Source of the DNA: Actinomycetes bacterium
GTDB lineage: Bacteria > Actinomycetota > Actinomycetes > Streptosporangiales > Streptosporangiaceae
Reading direction: 5' to 3'
NCBI GenBank assembly: GCA_025964635.1
Contig: JAOPYP010000002.1
Coordinates: 1-12,953 of the forward strand
Length of the DNA stretch: 12,953 nucleotides
In this document: piece by piece, positions 5,860 through 12,463 of the stretch
How the letters are laid out: each line of letters starts with the position of its first letter
Position numbering within the stretch: position 1 is the stretch's first letter
Notes under the pieces: generated by a model
What the model saw: the letters and a program-made list of their open reading frames with translations, nothing else
Databases searched by the model: none
Told to the model about the DNA's origin: nothing
Position numbers and translations under genes: made by a program

Positions 5860-7320
5860 TCAGGGGGTTGCGCCGCCGGGCGCGTCCGGGCCGGTGCCGC
5901 CCTTCCACTGCGCGGAGCCCGCGTCCCACGTGGTGTAGGTGTAGGGGTTGTCGAGCACCTTGGTCGCGGGGATCTCCGGGTGCATGCCCTCGGCCCACGC
6001 CTCCGGCCCGAGCTGGCCCTGCAGGTACTCCACGGTCTCGTCCACCACCTGGCGGGCCTTGGCCAGCCCGCCGCCGTCCAGCTGGTGCGCGGACTTGACC
6101 ACCTGGCCGTTGACCAGCACCGTGTGCACGTCGCCGCGCTGGGCCTGGAAGGCGACGTGGCCGTAGGGGTTGAGCAGCGGGAACGAGACCGGCGAGGTGT
6201 CGTTCTTGATCAGCACGACGTCGGCCTTCTTGCCGGGTTCCAGGCTGCCGACGACCGAGTCCAGGCCAAGGGCCCTGGCCCCGCCCCGGGTGGCCCAGTC
6301 GACCACGTCCTCGGCGCGCAGGTGGCAGTGGGTCACGGTCTCCTGGCGGCCGTGGGCCTCCAGGTGCTCACGGGAGCGGTCCGCGCCCAGCGTGGTCCGC
6401 ATGGCCGAGAACAGGTCGCCGCTCCACCACACGCTGGTGTCCATGGACAGCGAGACCGGGATCCCGTGCTCGCGGAGCTGCCAGGTGGGCGGGTAGCCCT
6501 GGCCCGCGCTCTGCTCGCTCTCGGTGGACACCGAGGCGGTGCCGCCGGTGGCAGCGATCCGGTGGTAGGAGTCCCGGGTCAGGGTGGCCGCGTGCACGTA
6601 GATGGTGGACGGGGTCATGAACCCGTGCTCGTGCATGAGCCGGATCCCGTCGTCATTGGTCGCGCCCCAGACCCCCGCGTGCGTGGTGACCGGCACGCCC
6701 AGGTCACGGGCGACCTCGAACGCGGCCCTCTCGGGGAACGCCGGGTCGCCGGTCACGTCGAAGGCCATCTGGAAGCCGAGCATGTCGTTGGACGTGCCGA
6801 AGTGGCGGCTGACGAAGTCGCGGAACTCCGGCGCCGCCGACCACTCCCACGGGCCCTGCTGGATGTTGCCGTAGGCCAGCACGAACCGCCCGGGCACCTC
6901 GGTGAGCGCCGACACGGCGGCCTCCGCGTGGTCCACGGTCTGCAGCCCGTGCGACCAGTCGACGGTGGTGGTGACGCCCGCGTCCAGGGCCTCCAGCCCG
7001 GACAGCAGGTTGCCCGCGTAGATGTCCTGCGGCCGGAAGGTCTTGCCCCACTGCAGGTAGTACCAGACGAAGTACTGGGTCAGCGTCCAGTCCGCGCCGT
7101 ATCCGCGCATCGCGGTCTGCCACATGTGCCGGTGCGTGTCGATCATGCCCGGCATCACGATGCCGCCGGACGCGTCGATCTCGGTGGTGCCGGCGGGCAC
7201 CTCCAGGTGCGGGCCCACGGCCTCGATCCGCTCGCCGGCCACGAGGACGTCGCCGCCGTGGTGCACGGTGTGCGTGTCGTCCATGGTCAGCACCGTCGCG
7301 TTCCGGAACACCAGGGTCAT
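5860..7320 (-). CDS. Amidohydrolase, TRZ/ATZ (chlorohydrolase/deaminase)-like
   Basis: The protein is a 486-residue cytoplasmic metal-dependent hydrolase of the amidohydrolase superfamily. A small N-terminal beta domain (1-55) leads to IVMPGMIDTHRHMWQ with the metal pair His63/His65. Further expected ligands are His214 (VTTHAG), His243 (IYVHAAT) and Asp294 (LSMDTS). The C-terminal LEPGKKADVVLI and VNGQVV stretches are typical of deaminases and chlorohydrolases such as SAH deaminase, 8-oxoguanine deaminase and AtzA. Those enzymes carry a catalytic Glu in an HxxE motif; here the third ligand reads HAGV, so classical deamination is doubtful. The ATG at 7320 has GGAGG 6-7 bases upstream. It is divergent from the IclR gene, with an IclR-type palindrome in its promoter region, so it probably belongs to the same catabolic regulon. 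The substrate is unknown. Confidence 0.88.
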   Translation of the reverse strand: MTLVFRNATVLTMDDTHTVHHGGDVLVAGERIEAVGPHLEVPAGTTEIDASGGIVMPGMIDTHRHMWQTAMRGYGADWTLTQYFVWYYLQWGKTFRPQDIYAGNLLSGLEALDAGVTTTVDWSHGLQTVDHAEAAVSALTEVPGRFVLAYGNIQQGPWEWSAAPEFRDFVSRHFGTSNDMLGFQMAFDVTGDPAFPERAAFEVARDLGVPVTTHAGVWGATNDDGIRLMHEHGFMTPSTIYVHAATLTRDSYHRIAATGGTASVSTESEQSAGQGYPPTWQLREHGIPVSLSMDTSVWWSGDLFSAMRTTLGADRSREHLEAHGRQETVTHCHLRAEDVVDWATRGGARALGLDSVVGSLEPGKKADVVLIKNDTSPVSFPLLNPYGHVAFQAQRGDVHTVLVNGQVVKSAHQLDGGGLAKARQVVDETVEYLQGQLGPEAWAEGMHPEIPATKVLDNPYTYTTWDAGSAQWKGGTGPDAPGGATP

Positions 7321-7366
7321 GGCGGACCTCCACTCTGAGGCGGGCAGGCTATCGGCGTATCGGGGA

Positions 7367-7380
7367 CGGACAGCTGTCCG
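7367..7380. promoter_or_regulatory. Operator site A, CGGACA-N2-TGTCCG, in the amidohydrolase promoter region
   Basis: CGGACAGCTGTCCG is a perfect 14-bp palindrome 47 bases before the amidohydrolase start. The same arms with a 2-bp centre recur at 8473-8486 before the CoA-transferase gene. GGACTAGTCC (7396-7405) and CGGACC-N9-GGTCCG (7424-7444) are related dyads in the same divergent region. Confidence 0.65.
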
Positions 7381-7479
7381 CACAACGGCCGCACAGGACT
7401 AGTCCGGAAGCGTGGCCGGTTCACGGACCGATGTCAAGGGTCCGATTACGGGCGCGGCGGATGGGGCAGGATGTGCCCC

Positions 7480-7496
7480 TGTCCGCGATACGGACG
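7480..7496. promoter_or_regulatory. Operator site B, TGTCCG-N5-CGGACG, upstream of iclR
   Basis: TGTCCG-CGATA-CGGACG has the same arm order and 5-bp spacing as 8481-8497. It covers the expected -35 position for a possible -10 box TACAGT at 7514-7519, which would fit autoregulation of the IclR gene. The stretch 7406-7624 otherwise holds only a C-rich leader in which CCGCTCAAC occurs twice (7537, 7563); I see no gene there. Confidence 0.55.
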
Positions 7497-7624
7497 GCCC
7501 GGCGGGGACACGCTACAGTCGTTCCCGGCGCACCCACCGCTCAACGCCAGCGGCCAACCCAGCCGCTCAACCCCAGGGTCCGGCAGGCGCAGCCGCCACC
7601 GCGGGCCCGCACAGGAGAGTCCTC

Positions 7625-8506
7625 ATGGCCCGCCGTGACGCCAGCCCCGATTTCATCGAGGCGCTCGCGCGCGGCCTCGACGTGATCCGCGCCTTCCAGC
7701 CGCATCAGCCGGCCATGTCACTGACCGCGGTGGCCGGCGCGGCCGGGCTGGCCCGGCCCACCGCCCGCCGGGTGCTGCTCACGCTGGAGCAGCTGGGTTA
7801 CGTGCGGTCGGCCGGCGGGGCCTTCGAGCTGACCCCCCGGGTGCTCGACCTCGGCATGGCCTACGTGCTGTCCCGCGGCCTGTGGGAGGTGGCCCGGCCG
7901 CACATGGAATGCCTGGTGGCCCGGACGCACGAGTCCTCGTCCATCGCCCAGCTGGACGGCCCGGACATCGTCTACGTGGCCCGGGTGGCGGTGCCGAAGA
8001 TCATCGCGCTGGCGGTGACGATCGGCACCCGGTTCCCGGCCATGCCCACCTCGCTGGGCAAGGTGCTGCTGGCCGCGCTGCCGCCGGAGGCGGCCGAGCA
8101 GGTGCTGGCCGAGCCGACCCGGTCCGGGATCACCGCCCGCTGGCAGCCCGGCCCCGCCGAGCGGGCCGCGGAGCTGCGCGAGGTGCGGGCCCGGGGCTGG
8201 TCGCTCACGGACGAGCAGCTCGCGGGGGGCATCCGCTCGGTGGCCGCGCCACTGCGGGACGGGAACGGCCGGGTGATCGCGGCGCTGAACGTGACGGTCC
8301 ACGCGGCGGAGACCCCGGTGGAGACGCTCACCGGCGAATTCCTGCCGCTGCTGCTGGCCACGGCCGGTGCGATCAGCGCGGACTGGGCACGTTACCAGTC
8401 AGCGCCGCAGGTCACCCTGCCGCTGCCGGGCGCCTTGACAGCCAGCACGGCCGCCAGCAGACTTCAGGTCGCCGGACAAGTGTCCGCTCAGCGGACATCC
8501 GGGTAG
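7625..8506 (+). CDS. IclR-family transcriptional regulator (PcaR/PobR-like)
   Basis: The product is a 293-residue DNA-binding regulator. Residues about 10-72 form the winged helix-turn-helix (FIEALARGLDVIRAF at 10-24; SLTAVAGAAGLARPTARRVLLTLEQLGYV at 32-60, quoted here as a region). Residues about 85-265 form the IclR effector domain (HESSSIAQLDG, DIVYVARV, TRFPAMPTSLGKVLLA, GIRSVAAPL). The opening resembles PcaR, PobR and CatR, which control aromatic ring-cleavage pathways and are often activators. The ATG at 7625 has AGGAGAG about six bases upstream. The frame is open 71 codons further upstream (to 7412), but that segment is compositionally poor and crosses operator site B. It is divergent from the amidohydrolase and sits directly ahead of the CoA-transferase. 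Its 3' end contains an operator-like array. The effector is probably a pathway intermediate (inference). Confidence 0.92.
   Translation: MARRDASPDFIEALARGLDVIRAFQPHQPAMSLTAVAGAAGLARPTARRVLLTLEQLGYVRSAGGAFELTPRVLDLGMAYVLSRGLWEVARPHMECLVARTHESSSIAQLDGPDIVYVARVAVPKIIALAVTIGTRFPAMPTSLGKVLLAALPPEAAEQVLAEPTRSGITARWQPGPAERAAELREVRARGWSLTDEQLAGGIRSVAAPLRDGNGRVIAALNVTVHAAETPVETLTGEFLPLLLATAGAISADWARYQSAPQVTLPLPGALTASTAASRLQVAGQVSAQRTSG
8473..8497. promoter_or_regulatory. Composite operator (sites A and B fused) ahead of the CoA-transferase gene
   Basis: CGGACA-AG-TGTCCG (8473-8486) shares its right arm with TGTCCG-CTCAG-CGGACA (8481-8497), a perfect 8-bp-arm dyad. Both geometries match those in the amidohydrolase/iclR region. 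The array lies inside the last codons of iclR. GATAAC at 8526-8531 could be a downstream -10 box, which would put the array in an activator position. Confidence 0.65.
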
Positions 8507-8579
8507 CCAAATGAACAAGCAGGAAGATAACGAACCGTCCGGAGGACCCAGTCGGCGGACGGGAGTGGAGCCAGCGCCG

Positions 8580-9791
8580 ATGATCCAGCCCGACCCGACT
8601 CCCGGCGCGCCCGCCGGACCGCTGTCCGGCGTGCTGGTGGCCGACTTCTCCCGGGTGCTGGCCGGCCCCTACTGCACCATGCTGCTGGCCGACCTCGGCG
8701 CCGACGTGATCAAGGTGGAGAGCCCCGGCGGGGACGACACCCGGCAGTGGATGCCGCCGGTCACCGAGGACGGCCGCTCCACGTACTACCTGGCCATCAA
8801 CCGCAACAAGCGCTCGGTCGCACTGAACCTGAAGGACCAGGGCGACCTGGCCGCCGCGCAGGAACTGGCCCGGCGGGCCGACGTGTTCGTGCAGAACTTC
8901 AAGCCCGGCGGGCTGGCCCGCTACGGCCTGGATTACGACTCGGTCAGCGCGACGAACCCGGGCGTCGTGTACGCCTCGATCAGCGGGTTCGGCTCGGGCG
9001 GCGGCAGGGACCTGCCGGGCTACGACCTCATGGTGCAGGCCATGTCCGGGCTGATGAGCCTGACCGGTGACGCCGCCGGCCCGCCGTTCCGGGCCGGGAT
9101 CTCGGTGTTCGACGTGATCGCCGGGCTGCACACCGCGATCGGCATCGTGGCCGCCCTGTACGACCGGGCCGCCACCGGCGCCGGCCAGCACGTCGAGGCC
9201 AACCTACTGTCCTCGGCCCTGTCCGGGATGGTCAACCAGACCAGCGCCTGGGTGACCGGCGGCGTGGTCCCGTTCCGGATGGGCAACGCGCACCCCAGCC
9301 TCTTTCCCTACGAGCCGCTGCCCACCGGGGACGGCGAACTGATCGTCACCGCCGGGAACGACGCCCAGTTCGCCCGGCTGTGCCAGGTGATCGGGGCCCC
9401 GGAACTGGCCCAGGACCCGAGGTTTGCCCGCAACGACGGCCGGACCGCGAACCGGGACCAGCTCAAGCCGCTGCTCGCTGAGCGGCTGGCTTCGAGGACG
9501 GCCAAGGAATGGTTCGACGTGCTGATCGCGGCGGGCGTGCCCTGCGGGCCGATCAACACGGTGGACGGGGGCGTGGCGTTCGCGGCCGAGGTCGGCCTGG
9601 ACCCGGTCGTGATGGCCGGCCCGCCGGGCAACAGCATGCGCACCGTCCGGCATCCGCTGACGTTCTCCCGTACCCCGCCGCGCTACCATCTCCCCCCGCC
9701 TAAGCTCGACGAGCACGGCGCGGAGGTGCGGGCCTGGCTCGCCGGCCCAGACACCCGGGAGGACAGCACGCAGGAGGAAGGCACCGCATGA
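8580..9791 (+). CDS. Family III (CaiB/BaiF) CoA-transferase
   Basis: The protein is a 403-residue cytoplasmic enzyme that moves CoA from an acyl-CoA donor to a carboxylic acid. The family pattern is clear: GPLSGVLVADFSRVLAGPYC near the start, LADLGADVIKVESP, NRNKRSVALNL, ADVFVQNFKPGGLARYGLDY, then PGYDLMVQAMSG with the catalytic Asp149 that carries the acyl anhydride, and GVPCGPINTV near the C-terminus. The ATG at 8580 fits the usual N-terminus and has GGAG nine bases upstream. An in-frame ATG at 8511, five bases past the iclR stop, would add 23 unconserved residues and has no ribosome site. The stop overlaps the next start (ATGA), so it is translationally coupled to the citryl-CoA-lyase-like gene. 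The likely job is to activate that enzyme's substrate; the acid itself is not readable from the sequence. Confidence 0.9.
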   Translation: MIQPDPTPGAPAGPLSGVLVADFSRVLAGPYCTMLLADLGADVIKVESPGGDDTRQWMPPVTEDGRSTYYLAINRNKRSVALNLKDQGDLAAAQELARRADVFVQNFKPGGLARYGLDYDSVSATNPGVVYASISGFGSGGGRDLPGYDLMVQAMSGLMSLTGDAAGPPFRAGISVFDVIAGLHTAIGIVAALYDRAATGAGQHVEANLLSSALSGMVNQTSAWVTGGVVPFRMGNAHPSLFPYEPLPTGDGELIVTAGNDAQFARLCQVIGAPELAQDPRFARNDGRTANRDQLKPLLAERLASRTAKEWFDVLIAAGVPCGPINTVDGGVAFAAEVGLDPVVMAGPPGNSMRTVRHPLTFSRTPPRYHLPPPKLDEHGAEVRAWLAGPDTREDSTQEEGTA

Positions 9792-10594
9792 CGCAGCCCG
9801 GCCCGGTCCCGCGCTTCCCCACCTCGCTGGGCACCTCCAGCGAGACGACGATCACCCTCCTCGGCCAGGACCTGGCCGCGGACCTGATGGGCAAGGTGGG
9901 CTTCGGGGAGCTGGCCCTGTGGCTGGTCACCCAGCGGCGGCCGACCGCCGCCCAGGTCCGGGTGTTCGAGGCCGTGCTGGTCGCGCTGGCCGACCATGGG
10001 TTCACGCCGACCGCGATGGCGGCCCGGCTCACGTACCTGAGCGCCCCCGATTCCGTGCAGGGCGCGCTGGCGGCCGGCCTGCTCGGCGGCGGCTCCCGCT
10101 TCCTGGGCGTCACCGAGGACGCGGGCCAGTTCCTGGCCGCCGCGCTGGCCGGGGCCGGCCAGCCGCTGCCGGCTGACGACACCGGGTGGGACGCGCTGGC
10201 GGTCGGCGCGGTGACCAGGGCCCGCGCGGCGGGGAAGTTCATCCCCGGCCTCGGCCACCCCGTGCACAGGGTCACCGACCCGCGTACTCCCGTGCTGCTG
10301 CGGATCGCCGAGGAAGAGGGCCTGCGCGGCCCGCACCTGCGGCTGTTCGAGGCGATCGGCCGGGTCCACCCGGAGATCCTCGGCCGCACCCTGCCGCTGA
10401 ACGGCGCGGGCACCTGCGGGGCCGCGCTCGCCGACCTGGGCCTGCCGCCCGCGCTGCTGCGCGGCTTCGCGCTGCTGGCCCGGACCGCGGGGCTCCTCGG
10501 CCACCTTGCGGAGGAGCAGCGCCGCCCGGTCGGCATGGAGATGTACATGACCGTGGACCGCAACACCGAATACCTTCCCCCCGACCCCGCCTAG
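9788..10594 (+). CDS. Citryl-CoA lyase / citrate synthase-like protein
   Basis: The protein has 268 residues, shorter than citrate synthase (about 370-430) and close to stand-alone citryl-CoA lyases of the citrate synthase fold, which split a 3-hydroxy-3-acyl-CoA into acetyl-CoA and a keto acid. Visible landmarks are DHGFTPT (69-75, His70), GKFIPGLGHPVHRVTDPR (149-166, His157 as the oxaloacetate-binding His), LARTAGLLGHLAEE (230-243) and RRPVG (245-249). Where relatives read NVDGA or NVDFYS, with the catalytic Asp, this protein reads NGAGTC (205-210) with Ala207, so the usual general base seems to be missing. The ATG overlaps the CoA-transferase stop, and AGGAGG lies about 10 bases upstream. 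The pairing implies activation followed by carbon-carbon cleavage or condensation of a citrate-like acid, inferred from order and families. Confidence 0.82.
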   Translation: MTQPGPVPRFPTSLGTSSETTITLLGQDLAADLMGKVGFGELALWLVTQRRPTAAQVRVFEAVLVALADHGFTPTAMAARLTYLSAPDSVQGALAAGLLGGGSRFLGVTEDAGQFLAAALAGAGQPLPADDTGWDALAVGAVTRARAAGKFIPGLGHPVHRVTDPRTPVLLRIAEEEGLRGPHLRLFEAIGRVHPEILGRTLPLNGAGTCGAALADLGLPPALLRGFALLARTAGLLGHLAEEQRRPVGMEMYMTVDRNTEYLPPDPA

Positions 10595-10649
10595 GGCCCA
10601 GCACCGCTGGAGCCAGCCGAGCGCGGTCCCGACACCCGAGGGAGCAGCC

Positions 10650-11516
10650 ATGGCCACCGTCGCCGCGGTCATCGCCTCCACCCACCACCCGTTCTACTAC
10701 CGGGCGAGCACCTCGGCCGGCGCGGACCGGCCCCCGTTCGCCGACGAGTGGGTGGCCAAGATCGAGGCGTTCCGGGAAACCCTGACCCGGGCCCGCCCCG
10801 ATGTGCTGGTCATGGTGGGCTCAGACCACTTCCACCAGCTGTGGCTGGACAACATGCCGCAGTTCCTCATCGGCAAGGCGCCCTGCTACGACGCGAACTG
10901 GTACAACGAGGAACGCGAGTTCGGGCTGCCCCGGATGTTCCTGCCCGGGCACGAGGAGCTGTCCGGCTACCTGCTCCGCGAGGGCATGGACGCGGGCTTC
11001 GACCTGGCCTTCAGCAACGAGCTGCGGATCGACCACAGCATCACCTGCCCGCTGATCACGCTGCGGCCCGGCGCGGACCTGCCCATCGTGCCCATCTACA
11101 CCAACATCTTCGCCCCGCCCATGCCGCAGCCCCGCCGGTTCGTGGAGCTGGGCCGGACCATCCGCGAGCTGGTGGAGTCCTGGCCGTCCGACCAGCGGGT
11201 GGCGATCATCGGCACCGGCCACCTGTCCCTGGAACTCGGCGGCCCGCGGCAGTTCGGCCCGCACGGCCCGGACCCGGAGTTCGACCGCAAGGCGGTCGAG
11301 TGGATCTCCTCCGGCGACCTGGACTCGGCGCTGGCCCAGGTCAGCCTGGACAGCCTGTGGCAGCCCGGCAACGCCACCCACGGGTTCATGGACTTCATGC
11401 TGATGATGGGCGCGGCCGGCGCGGGCGTGAAGGCCGACTACACCGACTCCCTGGACCTGTTCCACACCATGGAGGCGTACTTCACCTGGTACCCGGAGGG
11501 GACGGCAGCGCGGTGA
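10650..11516 (+). CDS. LigB-type class III extradiol dioxygenase, large subunit
   Basis: The protein has 288 residues and the fold of protocatechuate 4,5-dioxygenase beta subunits, which open catechol-type rings with O2 at a non-haem Fe(II). Metal-ligand candidates are His12 (ASTHHPF) and His60 or His62 (GSDHFHQLW); His191 (IIGTGHLSLELGG) fits the catalytic base. In LigB relatives the third ligand is Glu in a GHExxNW stretch; the aligned stretch here is NATHGFMDFM (241-250), giving Gly245 at that place with Asp248 three residues on. The active site is therefore atypical, and the protein may use Asp, or may not be a classical dioxygenase. The ATG at 10650 has GGGAG six bases upstream. It follows the lyase-like gene after 55 bases and overlaps the LigA-type gene (GTGA). 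Confidence 0.85.
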   Translation: MATVAAVIASTHHPFYYRASTSAGADRPPFADEWVAKIEAFRETLTRARPDVLVMVGSDHFHQLWLDNMPQFLIGKAPCYDANWYNEEREFGLPRMFLPGHEELSGYLLREGMDAGFDLAFSNELRIDHSITCPLITLRPGADLPIVPIYTNIFAPPMPQPRRFVELGRTIRELVESWPSDQRVAIIGTGHLSLELGGPRQFGPHGPDPEFDRKAVEWISSGDLDSALAQVSLDSLWQPGNATHGFMDFMLMMGAAGAGVKADYTDSLDLFHTMEAYFTWYPEGTAAR

Positions 11517-11875
11517 GCAAGTACCTGGTCAACAAGTTCCTGTACACCATCGACCGGGACCCCGAGCTCGTCGAGCGGTACCGGGAGGACCCGCGTGGCA
11601 CGGTCACCTGGTGGGAGGCGGAGCGGGCCAACCTGCTCCTCAACTGCCCGGGCGCGGAGCGGAGCACCTGGCTGGAGTTCACCGGCCCCGAGCGGGAGGC
11701 CCTGGCCACCCACGACTACGTGACGCTGTTCGAGATGGGAGCGCACAACTTCCTCACGCTGACCCTGTTCATCGCGCTGTTCGAGCGGGACTTCGAGGAG
11801 CCGCTGGCCTTCCAGCGTGAGTACGCGGACCGGCTCAGTCACTGGTCCCTGCCCTACCCCGACATCTCCACCTGA
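11513..11875 (+). CDS. LigA-type small subunit of the extradiol dioxygenase
   Basis: The product is a 120-residue protein with the all-helical LigA fold, which in LigAB caps the active site of the beta subunit and helps shape the substrate pocket. The motif region is FTGPEREALATHDYVTLFEMGAHNFL (56-81 as a region), the usual 'EE..AL..rD...ly..GA' pattern. The N-terminus SKYLVNKFLYTIDRDPELVERY also fits. The start is a GTG that overlaps the LigB-type stop (GTGA), with GGAGGGG about 11 bases upstream, so translation is coupled. The frame is open far upstream inside the LigB gene, but that is only its shadow. In the classical operon ligA precedes ligB; here the order is reversed. It presumably forms a complex with the upstream product. 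Confidence 0.82.
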   Translation: MSKYLVNKFLYTIDRDPELVERYREDPRGTVTWWEAERANLLLNCPGAERSTWLEFTGPEREALATHDYVTLFEMGAHNFLTLTLFIALFERDFEEPLAFQREYADRLSHWSLPYPDIST

Positions 11876-11918
11876 CCTGACGGTCCCCCCGACTACCGGT
11901 AACGATGAGGATGCTGTG

Positions 11919-12314
11919 ATGACCACTGTTCCTGATTCCCACCGTGACCTGCTGTCCGCGCAGGTCGGCACCCTGGCCACGCTCGGGCCAGACGGGCGCC
12001 CGCAGCTCTCCGAGGTCTGGTTCCTGGCCGAGGGCGACACGGTGTCCATCTCGCTGAACACGTCGCGGCAGAAGACCAGGAACCTGAGAGCCAACCCGGC
12101 GGTTAGCTTCCTCATCCTGGACCTGGCCAACCCGTACCGCTACCTGGAGATCCGCGGCGACGCGGAGATCACCCCGGACGACGGCTACGTGTTCGCCGAC
12201 AAGGTCGGCGCCAAGTACGGCTCGGACCTGCGGGCCCATGACCAGCCGGGCCAGTCCCGGGTCGTGGTGACGATCAGGCCGGTCCGGGTCAACGCCGTCA
12301 ACATGGGCGGCTAG
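11919..12314 (+). CDS. PPOX-type (F420/flavin-dependent) split-barrel oxidoreductase
   Basis: The product is a 131-residue cytoplasmic protein of the pyridoxamine-phosphate-oxidase-like fold. LATLGPDGRPQLSEVWF (19-35) is the opening strand pair, SRQKTRNLRANPAVSFLI (49-66) carries the Arg and Lys residues that bind the cofactor phosphate, and NPYRYLEIRGDAEI (71-84) is the closing strand signature. This pattern is that of actinobacterial F420-dependent reductases (FDOR-B), though FMN or haem-oxygenase-like members cannot be excluded. The ATG at 11919 has GAGGA about seven bases upstream. It lies 43 bases past the LigA-type gene on the same strand with no terminator between, so it is probably the last gene of the catabolic run, perhaps reducing an unsaturated intermediate (inference). 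Its stop TAG lies in a CTAG shared with a minus-strand stop. Confidence 0.85.
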   Translation: MTTVPDSHRDLLSAQVGTLATLGPDGRPQLSEVWFLAEGDTVSISLNTSRQKTRNLRANPAVSFLILDLANPYRYLEIRGDAEITPDDGYVFADKVGAKYGSDLRAHDQPGQSRVVVTIRPVRVNAVNMGG

Positions 12315-12463
12315 GTCGCGTCCCGGCCCGCGGACTGACCCAGGCCGGGTGTGTCCCGCACCCATCCGGCCCAGCCGCCGAGCGCCTCGTTGATCCGGAT
12401 GCCCGCCTCCACCGCGACCCGCAGCGACTGGGTCTGCGGGCTGACCCCGTACTCACCGCGGTC
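12311..12463 (-). pseudogene. Possible tail of a broken gene (minus strand)
   Basis: On the minus strand a protein-like segment reads GEYGVSPQTQSLRVAVEAG, then IRINEALGGWAGWV, and ends at a TAG formed by the same CTAG that ends the PPOX gene. Upstream of residue G-E-Y the frame turns into Pro/Arg-rich sequence that looks non-coding. The open frame begins at 12532, but I see no proper N-terminus or ribosome site. I read it as the C-terminal remnant of an unrecognised gene. A short real ORF or chance frame is possible. Confidence 0.35.

Noticed and set aside
5980..7338. 452-codon open frame on the + strand
   Set aside because: It is antisense to the amidohydrolase, whose metal-binding motifs are clear; the composition is His/Gly/Val/Arg-rich without any recognisable motif.
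7537..7571. Direct repeat CCGCTCAAC (7537 and 7563) in the iclR leader
   Set aside because: It is a short pair in C-rich sequence with no matching copy at the other operator region, so it is not supported as a regulator site.
7412..7624. 71-residue N-terminal extension of the IclR protein
   Set aside because: IclR proteins start close to the FIEALARGLDVI segment; the extension is Ala/Pro/Thr/Arg-rich, crosses operator site B, and the ATG at 7625 has a good ribosome site.
8412..9191. 259-codon minus-strand open frame
   Set aside because: Antisense shadow of the CoA-transferase gene; no motif, Gly/His/Arg/Val-rich.
10748..11512. Long N-terminal extension of the LigA-type frame
   Set aside because: This part overlaps the LigB-type gene in another phase and has shadow composition; the real start is the GTG at 11513.
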